Positions 1 to 7,418 of a stretch of 64,000 nucleotides of DNA are shown here, piece after piece (position 1 is the stretch's first letter; each line of letters opens with the position of its first letter). The DNA comes from Streptomyces flavidovirens DSM 40150 (GTDB lineage Bacteria; Actinomycetota; Actinomycetes; Streptomycetales; Streptomycetaceae). The stretch covers positions 1 to 64,000 of the forward strand of contig NZ_AUBE01000025.1 in NCBI RefSeq assembly GCF_000429085.1. The letters are read 5' to 3'. The position numbers were made by a program, and so were the translations under genes. The notes beneath the pieces were generated by a model. The model did not search any database, had not been told where the DNA came from, and was given only the letters and a program-made list of their open reading frames with translations.

Positions 1-302
1 CACGCCTTCCTCGCCGCCATGGCTGCCGCCAGCATCACTGAAAGGGGGGCCGCAGAAACGGATCTTTCCTCGTCCCGCTCAGCCTGGCGGAGATCCGCAA
101 GCTCATGGCAGCTTGCCGCCCTGGAACAGGTCACCGTCAGCGCACACAGCACGCCCTGAGATGGTCCCGCTTCCGGCGCAGCCACCAGGCCACCGCCGAA
201 CGCTGTCACTACCAACGCCGCACCCCGCATCACGAACTCCGGCAACATGGCGGACAGTCAGCTCGCTACACTCGAAAACAAGCCTTTGACCAGCGGCAAT
301 AG
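1..302 (+). pseudogene. C-terminal remnant of a DDE transposase (IS701/IS4-like), frameshifted
   Basis: This is the tail of a transposase whose start lies left of the window. Frame 1 reads HAFLAAMAAASITERGAAETD up to about position 63. The typical C-terminal segment (SLAEIRKLMAAC followed by HALRWSRFRRSHQATAERC and HYQRR) then continues in frame 3 from about 60 to the stop at 300-302. Frame 3 is closed upstream by a stop at 39-41, so the shift lies within about 40-62, next to a run of six G (44-49). The closing W-x-x-(F/W)-RR-xHQ-x-A-x-x-x-x-x-HY-x-RR pattern is typical of IS701/IS4-type transposases of actinobacteria; the family call is from memory. No terminal inverted repeat or target duplication was recognised. 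It is probably a decayed insertion, or the shift could be a sequencing error. Confidence 0.6.
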
Positions 303-320
303 CAAAGTGCAACTGGAGTA

Positions 321-746
321 CTAGTCCCAGCCGCCCGAACGGCCGCGCTTGGTCTCGCTGCGCGCCTTCTTGTTGCGCAGGCGGCGCTCGTTGATGCCGC
401 GGGGGATCTTCTTGGCCCTGCGCGGCTTGGGCGGCGGGGCGGTCGCCTCGGCGAGTAGGGCCGTCATGCGGACGAGTGCGGTCTCGCGGTTGCGCCACTG
501 GGAGCGGTGCTCGGACGACCGTACGGCGATGACGCCACTCACCAGCCGGGAGGCGAGCCGCTCCAGTGCGCGTTCCTTCCAGACGGGGGGCAGCGCTTCG
601 GTCCGCGCGAGGTCGAAGCGGAGTTCCACCTGTGAGTCGGTGGTGTTGACGTGCTGGCCGCCGGGCCCTGAGGACCTGGAGAAACGCCACGTGAGCTCCG
701 CCTCCGGCAGGGAGACGGCACCGCGAATGACATGAGGCCCGGACAT
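321..746 (-). CDS. arfB: ArfB-type peptidyl-tRNA hydrolase (ribosome rescue)
   Basis: This 141-residue protein belongs to the ArfB/YaeJ/ICT1 family. These proteins enter ribosomes stalled on truncated mRNA and hydrolyse the peptidyl-tRNA ester without a stop codon. The release-factor core is visible as GPGGQHVN at residues 27-34, with the catalytic GGQ at 29-31. The basic C-terminal tail (about 105-141, many Arg/Lys) is the part that threads into the empty mRNA channel in characterised family members. The length matches the family (about 140) and there is no codon-recognition domain, which separates it from RF1/RF2. It is a single gene convergent with the transposase remnant. The next gene rightward, the terD-like gene, is divergent. 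Confidence 0.93.
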   Translation of the reverse strand: MSGPHVIRGAVSLPEAELTWRFSRSSGPGGQHVNTTDSQVELRFDLARTEALPPVWKERALERLASRLVSGVIAVRSSEHRSQWRNRETALVRMTALLAEATAPPPKPRRAKKIPRGINERRLRNKKARSETKRGRSGGWD

Positions 747-850
747 GCGTCCAATGATCCCGTGCTCGCGGGCATCTCGTCACCCACTTTTCCGTGGAGT
801 CCTGGAACCTTGCGGCGGCCTGTCGGCGTTGGAGCGGGTGACGGTAGCTT

Positions 851-867
851 CGGACCCCACGGGTCCG
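851..867. promoter_or_regulatory. Perfect 7-bp inverted repeat upstream of the terD-like gene
   Basis: CGGACCC-CAC-GGGTCCG, two perfect 7-bp arms around a 3-base centre, lies 37 bases before the terD-like start codon and in the arfB/terD divergent region. It could be an operator or a short 5'UTR hairpin. No regulator is assigned. Confidence 0.35.
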
Positions 868-903
868 ACCGGCCCGCACGACTTCAAGGAAGAGGACATC
901 CCG

Positions 904-1479
904 ATGGCTGTAAGTCTGTCCAAGGGCGGCAACGTCTCGCTCACCAAGGAGGCCCCGGGCCTGACCGCCGTCACGGTCGGCCTCGGCTGGGACGTCCGTA
1001 CGACCACCGGTACCGACTTCGACCTCGACGCGTCCGCGATCGCGGTCAACCCGACCGGCAAGGTGTACTCCGACAGTCACTTCGTCTTCTTCAACAACAA
1101 GTCGACGCCGGACCAGACCATCGTCCACACCGGGGACAACCGCAGTGGTGAGGGCGCGGGCGACGACGAGGCGATCAACGTCAACCTGGCGGGGCTGCCG
1201 GCCGACGTCGACAAGATCGTCTTCCCGGTCTCGATCTACGACGCGGTGACCCGCAGTCAGAACTTCGGCCAGGTGCGCAACGCGTACATCCGCATCGTCA
1301 ACCAGGCCGGTGGCGCCGAGATCGCCCGCTACGACCTGAGCGAGGACGCCGCCACGGAGACCGCGATGGTCTTCGGCGAGCTCTACCGCAACGGCGCGGA
1401 GTGGAAGTTCCGCGCGGTCGGCCAGGGTTACGCGTCCGGCCTGACGGGCATCGCGTCGGACTTCGGCGTCAACGTCTGA
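904..1479 (+). CDS. TerD family protein (calcium-binding stress/tellurite-resistance domain)
   Basis: This 191-residue TerD-domain protein starts MAVSLSKGGNVSL, the standard TerD opening. The ATG at 904 is chosen because it begins exactly there and follows AAGGAAGAGG at 886-895; an in-frame extension to 745 is not supported. Acidic calcium-site segments are visible at residues 38-44 (DFDLDAS) and 77-89 (GDNRSGEGAGDDE), and the SIYDA motif lies near 108-112. TerD proteins are cytoplasmic beta-sandwich proteins that bind calcium. In Streptomyces they occur in several copies linked to tellurite and stress responses and to development, but the molecular role is unclear. The gene is alone here, without terZABC partners, so it is best regarded as one of the scattered paralogues. 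Confidence 0.92.
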   Translation: MAVSLSKGGNVSLTKEAPGLTAVTVGLGWDVRTTTGTDFDLDASAIAVNPTGKVYSDSHFVFFNNKSTPDQTIVHTGDNRSGEGAGDDEAINVNLAGLPADVDKIVFPVSIYDAVTRSQNFGQVRNAYIRIVNQAGGAEIARYDLSEDAATETAMVFGELYRNGAEWKFRAVGQGYASGLTGIASDFGVNV

Positions 1480-1503
1480 CGCTGCTTTCGAGCCGCTGAG
1501 TGA

Positions 1504-1533
1504 GCAGGGCCCCGGCTACGGCCGGGGCCCTGC
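1504..1533. terminator. Bidirectional hairpin terminator, 13-bp stem
   Basis: GCAGGGCCCCGGC (1504-1516) pairs perfectly with 1521-1533 around a TACG loop. It sits between the convergent terD-like gene and the M1 peptidase gene and overlaps the peptidase stop codon. There is no T-run, as is usual for Streptomyces terminators. Confidence 0.75.
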
Positions 1534-3000
1534 CGCGTCGGCGGGTTGGTGCGCCGCCGCTGCGGTACGTGGCTTGTCCTCGCCGTAGAGCCAGGCGTCC
1601 CACAGGTTCGTCAAGTCCTTGCCGGACTTCTTCTCGACGTACGCCGTGAAGTCGTCCGTCGACGCGTTGCCATGGCGGTGTGCGGCGGTCCAGCCCCGCA
1701 CGATGTCGTAGAAGGCGTCGTCGCCCACCGCTTCACGGATCTTGTGAATCACCATCGCGCCACGCCCGTAGACCGGTTCGTCCGAGATGTCTGCCGCGGT
1801 GGGCGGATCGGCGGGCGGGAAAGCCCAGTTGGCCTGCTCGCTGAAGGCCCGCGCGAAGCTGGCGTCTGCGGGAATGTGGTCGAAGTCCTCCGCCCACAGC
1901 CATTCCGCATACGTCGCGAACCCCTCGTTGAGCCACATGTCCCGCCAGGACTCGGGCGTGACCGAGTCGCCGAACCACTGGTGCGCGAGCTCGTGGACGA
2001 GCAGGCCCTGGTCGGGCGCTCCGGGGAAGACCGGCTTGGTCTGGGTCTCCAGGGCGTACTCGGAGTCGTTGCCGCGCTCCACGATCGCCCCGGTGGAGGA
2101 GAAGGGGTACGGGCCGAACTTCCGCACACCCCACTCCATCACTCGCGGGACGGTGGCCAGGGCCTTCGCGCTGCTCGTCGCGACAGCCGGGTCCACGGCC
2201 GTGTACACCGGCACGCCCGACGGGGTGCGCGAAGTCTTCGTCTCGTACGCGCCGATGGCGACGGTGGCGAGGTAGCTGGCCATCGGCTCGCCACTGTGCC
2301 ACGCGAAGGCGGTTCGGCCGCCCGGCGTGCGTCGCTCGCTCTTCAACTCGCCGTTGGAGACGGCCTTCAGGCCCTCGGGGACGGTGACCGTGATGTCGTA
2401 CGACGCCTTGTCGCTCGGGTGGTGGTTGCCGGGGAACCACGCCATGGACCCGCTCGGCTGCCCGAGCGCGACCGCACCGTCCACGGTCGTCAGCCAGCCC
2501 TCGTCCGAGTCGTCGGCGTCGACGAGGGTGGCGGGGGTGCCGGAGTAGCGGACGACGGTGGTGAACGTCTCGCCGTCGGTCAGGTCGCTCTCGGGGCGCA
2601 GCGTCAGCTCGTTGCCCGCGCGGCTGACGGCGGCCTCGGCTCCCCCCACGGTCACGGACGACACTTGCAGGCCGTGGAGGTCGAGGTTGAAGGCGCTCAG
2701 GTCCTGGGTGGCGCGGGCGGTGATCTCGGCGGTACCGGTGAGCCGGCCGGCGGGGCGGGTGCGGGCGGTGCCGGTGTGGTCCTCACCGCCCGTGTCGCGG
2801 GGCGTGTAGTCGAGGGTCAGGGAGTAGTGCTGTACGTCGTATCCGCCGTTGCCGAGCCTCGGGAAGTACGGGTCGCGTACGCCCGACGCACCCGGTGTGC
2901 CCTGGACGCCGCCGAGGCCGCCGAAACTCGTGCACGAGGTGAGTGCGAGCAGGGTGGCGACGACGGGAACTGTGCGGCGTACGCGGGTCCATTGGTCCAC
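1516..3000 (-). CDS. M1 family zinc metallopeptidase, predicted lipoprotein
   Basis: This 494-residue secreted aminopeptidase-like protein has a signal sequence with an LTSC lipobox at residues 20-23, so it should be lipidated at Cys23 and anchored outside the membrane. The M1 beta-sandwich domain spans about 45-255. The catalytic domain carries HELAH at 336-340 and the third zinc ligand Glu in NEGF near 359, spaced as in gluzincins. A canonical GAMEN motif is not obvious; the matching stretch reads TGAIVERG near 303-310. The protein is about half the length of PepN because it lacks the C-terminal helical domain, a form common in actinobacteria. Substrate specificity cannot be told. It is transcribed alone, and its end is the shared terminator with the terD-like gene. 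Confidence 0.92.
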   Translation of the reverse strand: MDQWTRVRRTVPVVATLLALTSCTSFGGLGGVQGTPGASGVRDPYFPRLGNGGYDVQHYSLTLDYTPRDTGGEDHTGTARTRPAGRLTGTAEITARATQDLSAFNLDLHGLQVSSVTVGGAEAAVSRAGNELTLRPESDLTDGETFTTVVRYSGTPATLVDADDSDEGWLTTVDGAVALGQPSGSMAWFPGNHHPSDKASYDITVTVPEGLKAVSNGELKSERRTPGGRTAFAWHSGEPMASYLATVAIGAYETKTSRTPSGVPVYTAVDPAVATSSAKALATVPRVMEWGVRKFGPYPFSSTGAIVERGNDSEYALETQTKPVFPGAPDQGLLVHELAHQWFGDSVTPESWRDMWLNEGFATYAEWLWAEDFDHIPADASFARAFSEQANWAFPPADPPTAADISDEPVYGRGAMVIHKIREAVGDDAFYDIVRGWTAAHRHGNASTDDFTAYVEKKSGKDLTNLWDAWLYGEDKPRTAAAAHQPADAAGPRP

Positions 3001-3057
3001 ACAGATGATCCTATGCGCGGATTGTGCCGCCCACCCGGAGTCCCGTCGCCGGCCTGC

Positions 3058-3612
3058 CTACTTGCCCAGCGCCGCGACGCCCGCCTGCGCGAACTTCTCG
3101 TCCAGGTCGCCGCTCGGCGCGCCCGCCACCCCGATGCCCGCGATCGGGGCGCCCTTGACCCGCACCGGGGCGCCGCCCGCGAGGAACAGCGTGCCGGGGA
3201 TGTCCTTCAGGTTCGGGGCCTGGGCGAGGCGCTTGGCCAGCTCGGAGGTGGGCGCGTTCCAGGAGACGGCGGTGTAGGCCTTGCGCTGGGCGGACTCGTA
3301 CGACTGCGGGCCGGCTCCGTCGCCGCGCAGCGTGACGACGGTGTTGCCGTTGCGGTCGACGACGGCGACGGTGACGCGCTGGTTCTCGTCCTCGGCGGCG
3401 TCCAGTGCGGCCTGCGCGGCCTCGGTGGCGGCGGCGACGGTCAGGTGGGTGGACTGCTGGAGGTTCTTGTTCGCCGGGTCTGCCGTGACGGCGGCCGCCG
3501 GGGCGGCGGCGGGCTCGGTGGCGTTGGCGGACATCGCGCCGAAGGTGCCGGCGCTGAGGGCGGCAGCGGCGACGGCGCCGGTCAGGACACGGGTGCGCAG
3601 CGAAAGCTTCAT
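3058..3612 (-). CDS. hbpS: HbpS-like secreted haem-binding protein (GlcG/HbpS domain)
   Basis: This 184-residue exported protein has a signal peptide at about 1-31 (MKLSLRTRV, a hydrophobic core, then SANA) followed by one GlcG/HbpS domain (about 50-182). The ATG at 3612 is chosen over an in-frame extension because GGAG precedes it and the signal peptide starts there. In S. reticuli, HbpS binds and degrades haem, senses iron-dependent oxidative stress and modulates the kinase SenS from outside the membrane. Here the gene is divergent from a SenS/SenR pair, exactly that arrangement. A DxxE sequence (DAAED, near residue 80) resembles the iron-binding motif reported for HbpS, but assigning it to that role is an inference. 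The stop codon lies about 60 bases from the M1 peptidase start. Confidence 0.87.
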   Translation of the reverse strand: MKLSLRTRVLTGAVAAAALSAGTFGAMSANATEPAAAPAAAVTADPANKNLQQSTHLTVAAATEAAQAALDAAEDENQRVTVAVVDRNGNTVVTLRGDGAGPQSYESAQRKAYTAVSWNAPTSELAKRLAQAPNLKDIPGTLFLAGGAPVRVKGAPIAGIGVAGAPSGDLDEKFAQAGVAALGK

Positions 3613-3842
3613 GGCGAACTCCTGGGAAGGGGGAGGTTTCGAGTGGGGCCCGGTGGGGTGTGCTTCCGCCCCACCCGGCTCTGCCATCGATCCTCCGGCC
3701 ACCTCCGGGCCCGTACCGTCGGCGTACCGGCTGCATACGGGGTGCGGGACGGACGACCTCCCCGTCAGCCGATCGGTTGATGCGGCTCTGGTCCCTGCGG
3801 GCCACCATGGGGACGTAGGCGCAGGCCGGCGAGGAGCGAACG
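3613..3842. promoter_or_regulatory. Divergent hbpS / senS promoter region
   Basis: This 230-bp non-coding stretch separates hbpS (leftward) from senS-senR (rightward) and must hold both promoters. In the characterised S. reticuli locus SenR acts on this kind of region. I see no perfect long palindrome here, so no SenR site is assigned. GAGGAG just before 3843 is the senS ribosome-binding site. Confidence 0.5.
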
Positions 3843-5117
3843 GTGCGGCACGACCAGGAGCAGGAGCACGGCTACGACCAGGCGCAGGCCCCGGCCCGGC
3901 AGCAGCAGCACCAGCCGGAGGAGCGGCCGCAGCAGCCGGACCCCGACGCCCGCTGGCTCGCCCCCGTGATGCACGTGGCGTTCTTCCTGCTGCTCGGCGC
4001 CTCGCTAACCCGGTTCCTGCTGCGGCACCCCGGCGAGGCCCGCACCCCGTGGATCATCGCGCTGAGCATCACGCTGGCACTGCTGTACGTACTCGGGCCG
4101 GTCCTCGGCCCCACCGCCCCCGGAGCCACCCGCCCCGCCCCTCGCCGGCTGGCCTGGCTGGGCGGCGTCGTCGCCGTCTGGATGGTGCTCGTGGTCCTGG
4201 CGCCGAGCTTCGCGTGGTGCGCGGTGCCGCTCTTCTACACCGGGCTGCGTACGCTCCCCTCCCGCGCCGCACTCGTCCTCGTGGGCGTGCTCACCGCGTT
4301 CGTCGTCGCCGCGCAGCTCCAGCTCGCCCACGGCGGCTTCGACCCCAACCTGGTGCTGGCGCCGCCCGCCGTGGCGACGGTCGCGACCGCCGTCTTCCTC
4401 TGCATGCAGCGGCAGGCCGCGCGGCAGCGGGCGCTCATCGACGACCTGATCCGTACGCGCCGGGAACTGGCCGCCACCGAGCGGCGCGAGGGAACGCTCG
4501 CCGAGCGCCAGCGCCTCTCCATGGAGATCCACGACACCCTCGCCCAGGGCCTGTCCAGCCAGCAGATGCTGCTCCAGGCGGCGGACCGGCAGTGGGACGC
4601 GGACCCGGAGACCGCCCGCCGGCATGTCCGTACCGCCGAGTCCATCGCGGAGCACAACCTCGCCGAGGCGCGCCGCTTCGTCCACGACCTGGCCCCGGCC
4701 GACCTGGCCGGGGGCGGCAGCCTGGAGGAGGCGCTGCGCAAGCTCGCCGCGCGGGAGTCCGCCGCGTTCCGGGTGGACGGGGCGCCGGTCGCCGGCCTGC
4801 CGGACCGGGTGCAGTCGGCGCTGCTGCGGATCGCGCAGGGCGCGCTGGCGAACGTACGAGAACACGCGAACGCGCGGACGGCGGCGCTGACGCTGACGTA
4901 CCTGGACGACCAGGTGGTCCTGGACATCGCCGACGACGGCACGGGCTTCGCCCAAGCCCCGGCCCCGGCCCCGGCCGCCTCGCCCGGCGTACGCGGCCAC
5001 GGTCTGCCCGCGATACGCGCCCGCGTACGCCAGCTCGGCGGCACCCTGACGATCGAGTCGGCCCCCGGCGAGGGCACCGTGCTCTCCGCCGCGATCCCCC
5101 TGGAGCCCCCGTCATGA
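3843..5117 (+). CDS. senS: SenS-like NarL-family sensor histidine kinase
   Basis: This 424-residue membrane kinase has a Gln-rich N-terminal tail (1-35), then about five hydrophobic segments (roughly 40-60, 70-90, 103-122, 140-160 and 172-188). It carries a HisKA_3 dimerisation domain with the phospho-acceptor His in MEIHDTLAQG (His230) and a C-terminal HATPase with the DIADDGTGF G1 box. The GTG at 3843 follows GAGGAG. The five-helix sensor with no large extracellular domain matches SenS, which receives its signal through the accessory protein HbpS. The gene overlaps senR by 4 bp (ATGA), so the two are co-transcribed and coupled. The name rests on the HbpS-SenS-SenR context plus the domain type; a generic NarL-family kinase is the alternative. 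Confidence 0.87.
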   Translation: MRHDQEQEHGYDQAQAPARQQQHQPEERPQQPDPDARWLAPVMHVAFFLLLGASLTRFLLRHPGEARTPWIIALSITLALLYVLGPVLGPTAPGATRPAPRRLAWLGGVVAVWMVLVVLAPSFAWCAVPLFYTGLRTLPSRAALVLVGVLTAFVVAAQLQLAHGGFDPNLVLAPPAVATVATAVFLCMQRQAARQRALIDDLIRTRRELAATERREGTLAERQRLSMEIHDTLAQGLSSQQMLLQAADRQWDADPETARRHVRTAESIAEHNLAEARRFVHDLAPADLAGGGSLEEALRKLAARESAAFRVDGAPVAGLPDRVQSALLRIAQGALANVREHANARTAALTLTYLDDQVVLDIADDGTGFAQAPAPAPAASPGVRGHGLPAIRARVRQLGGTLTIESAPGEGTVLSAAIPLEPPS

Positions 5118-5761
5118 ATCCGGCCCCGGCGCGTCCGGCGCGTGCGGTACGCATCCTGCTCTGCGACGACCACGTGGTCGTACGCGCCGGACTGCTCGCC
5201 CTGCTGGGCAGCGAACCGGACATCGAGGTCGTCGGGGAGGCGGGCAGCGGCGAGGAGGCGGTGGCGCTGGCCGCCAAGCTGGGCCCGGACGTGGTCCTGA
5301 TGGACCTTCAGTTGGGTACGGGCATCGACGGCGTCGAGGCCACCCGCCGCATCGCCCCGACCGGCGTCCACGTCCTCGTCCTCACGACGTACGACACGGA
5401 CGCGGACATCACACGGGCCATCGAGGCCGGCGCGACGGGCTACCTGCTCAAGGCGGAACGCCCGGAGGAACTCTTCACCGCGATCCGCTCGGCCGCCCAG
5501 GGCCGCACGACGCTGTCCCCACCGGTCGCAAGCCGCGTCATGGACCGCATGCGCGGCGCGGCCCGTCCGGCACTGACGGAACGGGAAACGGACATCCTGC
5601 GGCAGCTTGCACACGGCCTGGGCAACCGGGAGATCGCCCGCGCGCTGTTCATCAGCGAGGCGACGGTGAAGACCCACCTGGGCCGCATCTACGCCAAGCT
5701 GGGCGTGGACACGAGATCGGGCGCGGTAGCGGTGGCGAAGGAACAGCGCCTGCTGCCGTAG
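5114..5761 (+). CDS. senR: SenR-like NarL/FixJ response regulator
   Basis: This 215-residue regulator has a receiver domain (about 12-128) with acidic residues CDDH at 17-20, the phospho-acceptor Asp64 in VLMDLQLG, and Lys in YLLKAE. A LuxR-type helix-turn-helix follows (about 150-213; LTERETDILRQLA, then ISEATVKTHLGRIYAKLG). It is the partner of the preceding kinase, overlapping it by 4 bp. In S. reticuli SenR controls hbpS, the catalase-peroxidase gene cpeB and others in response to haem and peroxide. The assignment here is by synteny and domain type. Confidence 0.88.
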   Translation: MNPAPARPARAVRILLCDDHVVVRAGLLALLGSEPDIEVVGEAGSGEEAVALAAKLGPDVVLMDLQLGTGIDGVEATRRIAPTGVHVLVLTTYDTDADITRAIEAGATGYLLKAERPEELFTAIRSAAQGRTTLSPPVASRVMDRMRGAARPALTERETDILRQLAHGLGNREIARALFISEATVKTHLGRIYAKLGVDTRSGAVAVAKEQRLLP

Positions 5762-5786
5762 CGGCGGCCTGCGGGGGCACCCTTCC

Positions 5787-6392
5787 GTGCGGAGCGGCGG
5801 CCCCGGCGCGGGCCGCTTTCGGGCACCGGAACCCGAACCGTTCACCGGCGGGACAGGCCCACCCGGCGGACGTGACACCATCGACTACGTGCTCGACATC
5901 GGCTACTCCCTCTCCCGCCGCTTCCCCGACCCCCCGCAGACCGACTACCGGCGCGCCGGCGTCCACGACCTGCGGCACGACCTTTTCTGCGGGGACGTCT
6001 ACCTCGCCGACACCAAGGCGGACCGGGAAGTATCCACAGCCTGGGGATGGGTGCCCGTGCTCGACTTCGCGTGGGCCCTGTGCGACATCGTCGAGCAGCT
6101 CGACCAGGACCCGCGCGGCAGCCGCTCCGCCAAGCCGCAGTTCGCCGAGCTGGACTTCACCGAGTCGACGGACCGGATGCTCTTCGAGCGCCGCTTCGGG
6201 TGGGTCGACATCGCGGCCGACTGGATGCCGGTCGAGGAGCCCCCGATCACCTTCAGCCACCGGCTGCTGCGCCGCGAGGCCCGCGACTTCCTGCACGATC
6301 TGATCGCGGACCTCACCGACATGCACGACGGCCTCGCCGACAACCCGGCGATCTGGGACCTCCAAGCCCGCTTCCCCCGCATGCCCTCCTAG
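5787..6392 (+). CDS. Hypothetical cytoplasmic protein
   Basis: I do not recognise this gene. The reading frame encodes up to 201 residues from the GTG at 5787. The recognisable protein-like part begins around DYVLDIGYSLSRRF, so the GTG at 5889 is an alternative start (about 167 residues). The first 30 residues are Gly/Pro/Arg-rich and may not be coding. There is no signal peptide or membrane segment. The body is rich in acidic and aromatic residues (WGWVPVLDFAWALCDIVEQL near 86-105), suggesting a small globular protein. Neither start has a strong ribosome-binding site. It lies 25 bases after senR on the same strand and could be read from that operon. Confidence 0.6.
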   Translation: MRSGGPGAGRFRAPEPEPFTGGTGPPGGRDTIDYVLDIGYSLSRRFPDPPQTDYRRAGVHDLRHDLFCGDVYLADTKADREVSTAWGWVPVLDFAWALCDIVEQLDQDPRGSRSAKPQFAELDFTESTDRMLFERRFGWVDIAADWMPVEEPPITFSHRLLRREARDFLHDLIADLTDMHDGLADNPAIWDLQARFPRMPS

Positions 6393-6579
6393 ATCGCAGC
6401 GGCGTACAGGCAGATCCCTCTCCGCACCGACACGACTGTGGTGGTGGTCCCCAAGGACCATGTCGTGGCGGCGGCCGACGTGGCCGGGTCCCGGCAGGGT
6501 GGTCGGGTGGAGGCGCCGGGTCCGCGAGGCCAGGCGCTGGCCCGCGCGCAGGACGCCGGGGCGGGGCCCCTCCCGGCCC

Positions 6580-7290
6580 CTACTCCCCCGGACTCACCAC
6601 CCGCACCCCTATCTGCGCCGCGAACGCCGGTGCCAGCTCAAGGAGTTGGGACGGGCTGATCACCGATCCCGCCAGCCGGTCCACGCCCCGCGCGATGTCC
6701 AGTTCCGCGACCGTACGCAGGTCTACGTCGGCCATCGTCACCGAGCTGAAGTCCGCCCGCCGCAGCACACAGTCGCGGAACTCCACCCGCTCCAGGCGCG
6801 CCCCGCCGAAGTCCGGCTCGACCAGCACGCACCCCTCGAAGACGACGTCCTTCAGCCGCGCCCTGCGCAGATTCAGGTAGTCGATCTTCCCGCCCCGCAC
6901 CAGCACCCGCTCCAGCGACGACCCGTGCAGCTGGACCCCGCCGAGCCGGGCGTCGATCACCTCCACGTCACGCAGTGACGCCTCGGCCAGGTCGGTGCCC
7001 ACACCCCGCACCCCGTGCAGCACCGAATCCATGACGCGCGCCCGGCTCAGCCTCGTCTCGTCCAGCGCGACGCCGTACAGGCCGCAGTCCATGAAGCGGG
7101 CGCCGCGCGCCTCCTGGCCGGCCAGGTCCAGCTCACGCAGCTCCAGACCGTCGTAGTCCCCCTCGGACTCCAGCTCGCCGGGACCGAACGGCGCGAGCGG
7201 CGGCAGCCGCACCTCTGGGCGCCGTACGGGGCGTACGGCGCGGGGCTGCTTCGTCTTCGCGTGCGCGGGGGTGCTCGTGTTCCGTGCCAT
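6580..7290 (-). CDS. Pentapeptide-repeat protein
   Basis: This 236-residue protein has a short basic N-terminal region (1-35) followed by a right-handed quadrilateral beta-helix of A(D/N)LXX-type repeats, visible as ARGARFMDCGLYG, ARLGGVQLHGSSLERV and LRRADFSSVTMADVDL. The ATG at 7290 (MARNTSTPAHAKTK) is chosen; longer in-frame starts run into the promoter of the divergent oxidoreductase gene. Pentapeptide-repeat proteins range from gyrase-protecting DNA mimics to scaffolds, and nothing here points to one. The repeats are degenerate, with many Arg and Gly in place of the central Leu/Phe. No partner gene is evident. Confidence 0.85.
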   Translation of the reverse strand: MARNTSTPAHAKTKQPRAVRPVRRPEVRLPPLAPFGPGELESEGDYDGLELRELDLAGQEARGARFMDCGLYGVALDETRLSRARVMDSVLHGVRGVGTDLAEASLRDVEVIDARLGGVQLHGSSLERVLVRGGKIDYLNLRRARLKDVVFEGCVLVEPDFGGARLERVEFRDCVLRRADFSSVTMADVDLRTVAELDIARGVDRLAGSVISPSQLLELAPAFAAQIGVRVVSPGE

Positions 7291-7418
7291 CCCCCCATGC
7301 TGGACCACCCCACTGACAGTCCCCCCCAACCCATCCCCCGGCCCCGATGTCACATCCGCGACCCGCCGTCCGTCACCACCCACGAGAGCGACCGACGACG
7401 GCAAGGAGACCCGGAGAG

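Noticed and set aside
1546..3780. A 744-codon open frame on the plus strand opposite the M1 peptidase and hbpS genes
   Set aside because: It runs antisense to two well-supported genes, has Arg/Gly/Val-rich composition typical of high-GC shadow frames, and shows no domain.
3281..5100. A long plus-strand frame that joins in phase to senR and would give an 826-codon protein
   Set aside because: Everything before 5114 is low-complexity Arg/Pro/Ala in the wrong frame of hbpS and senS. Only the final 215 codons are real SenR.
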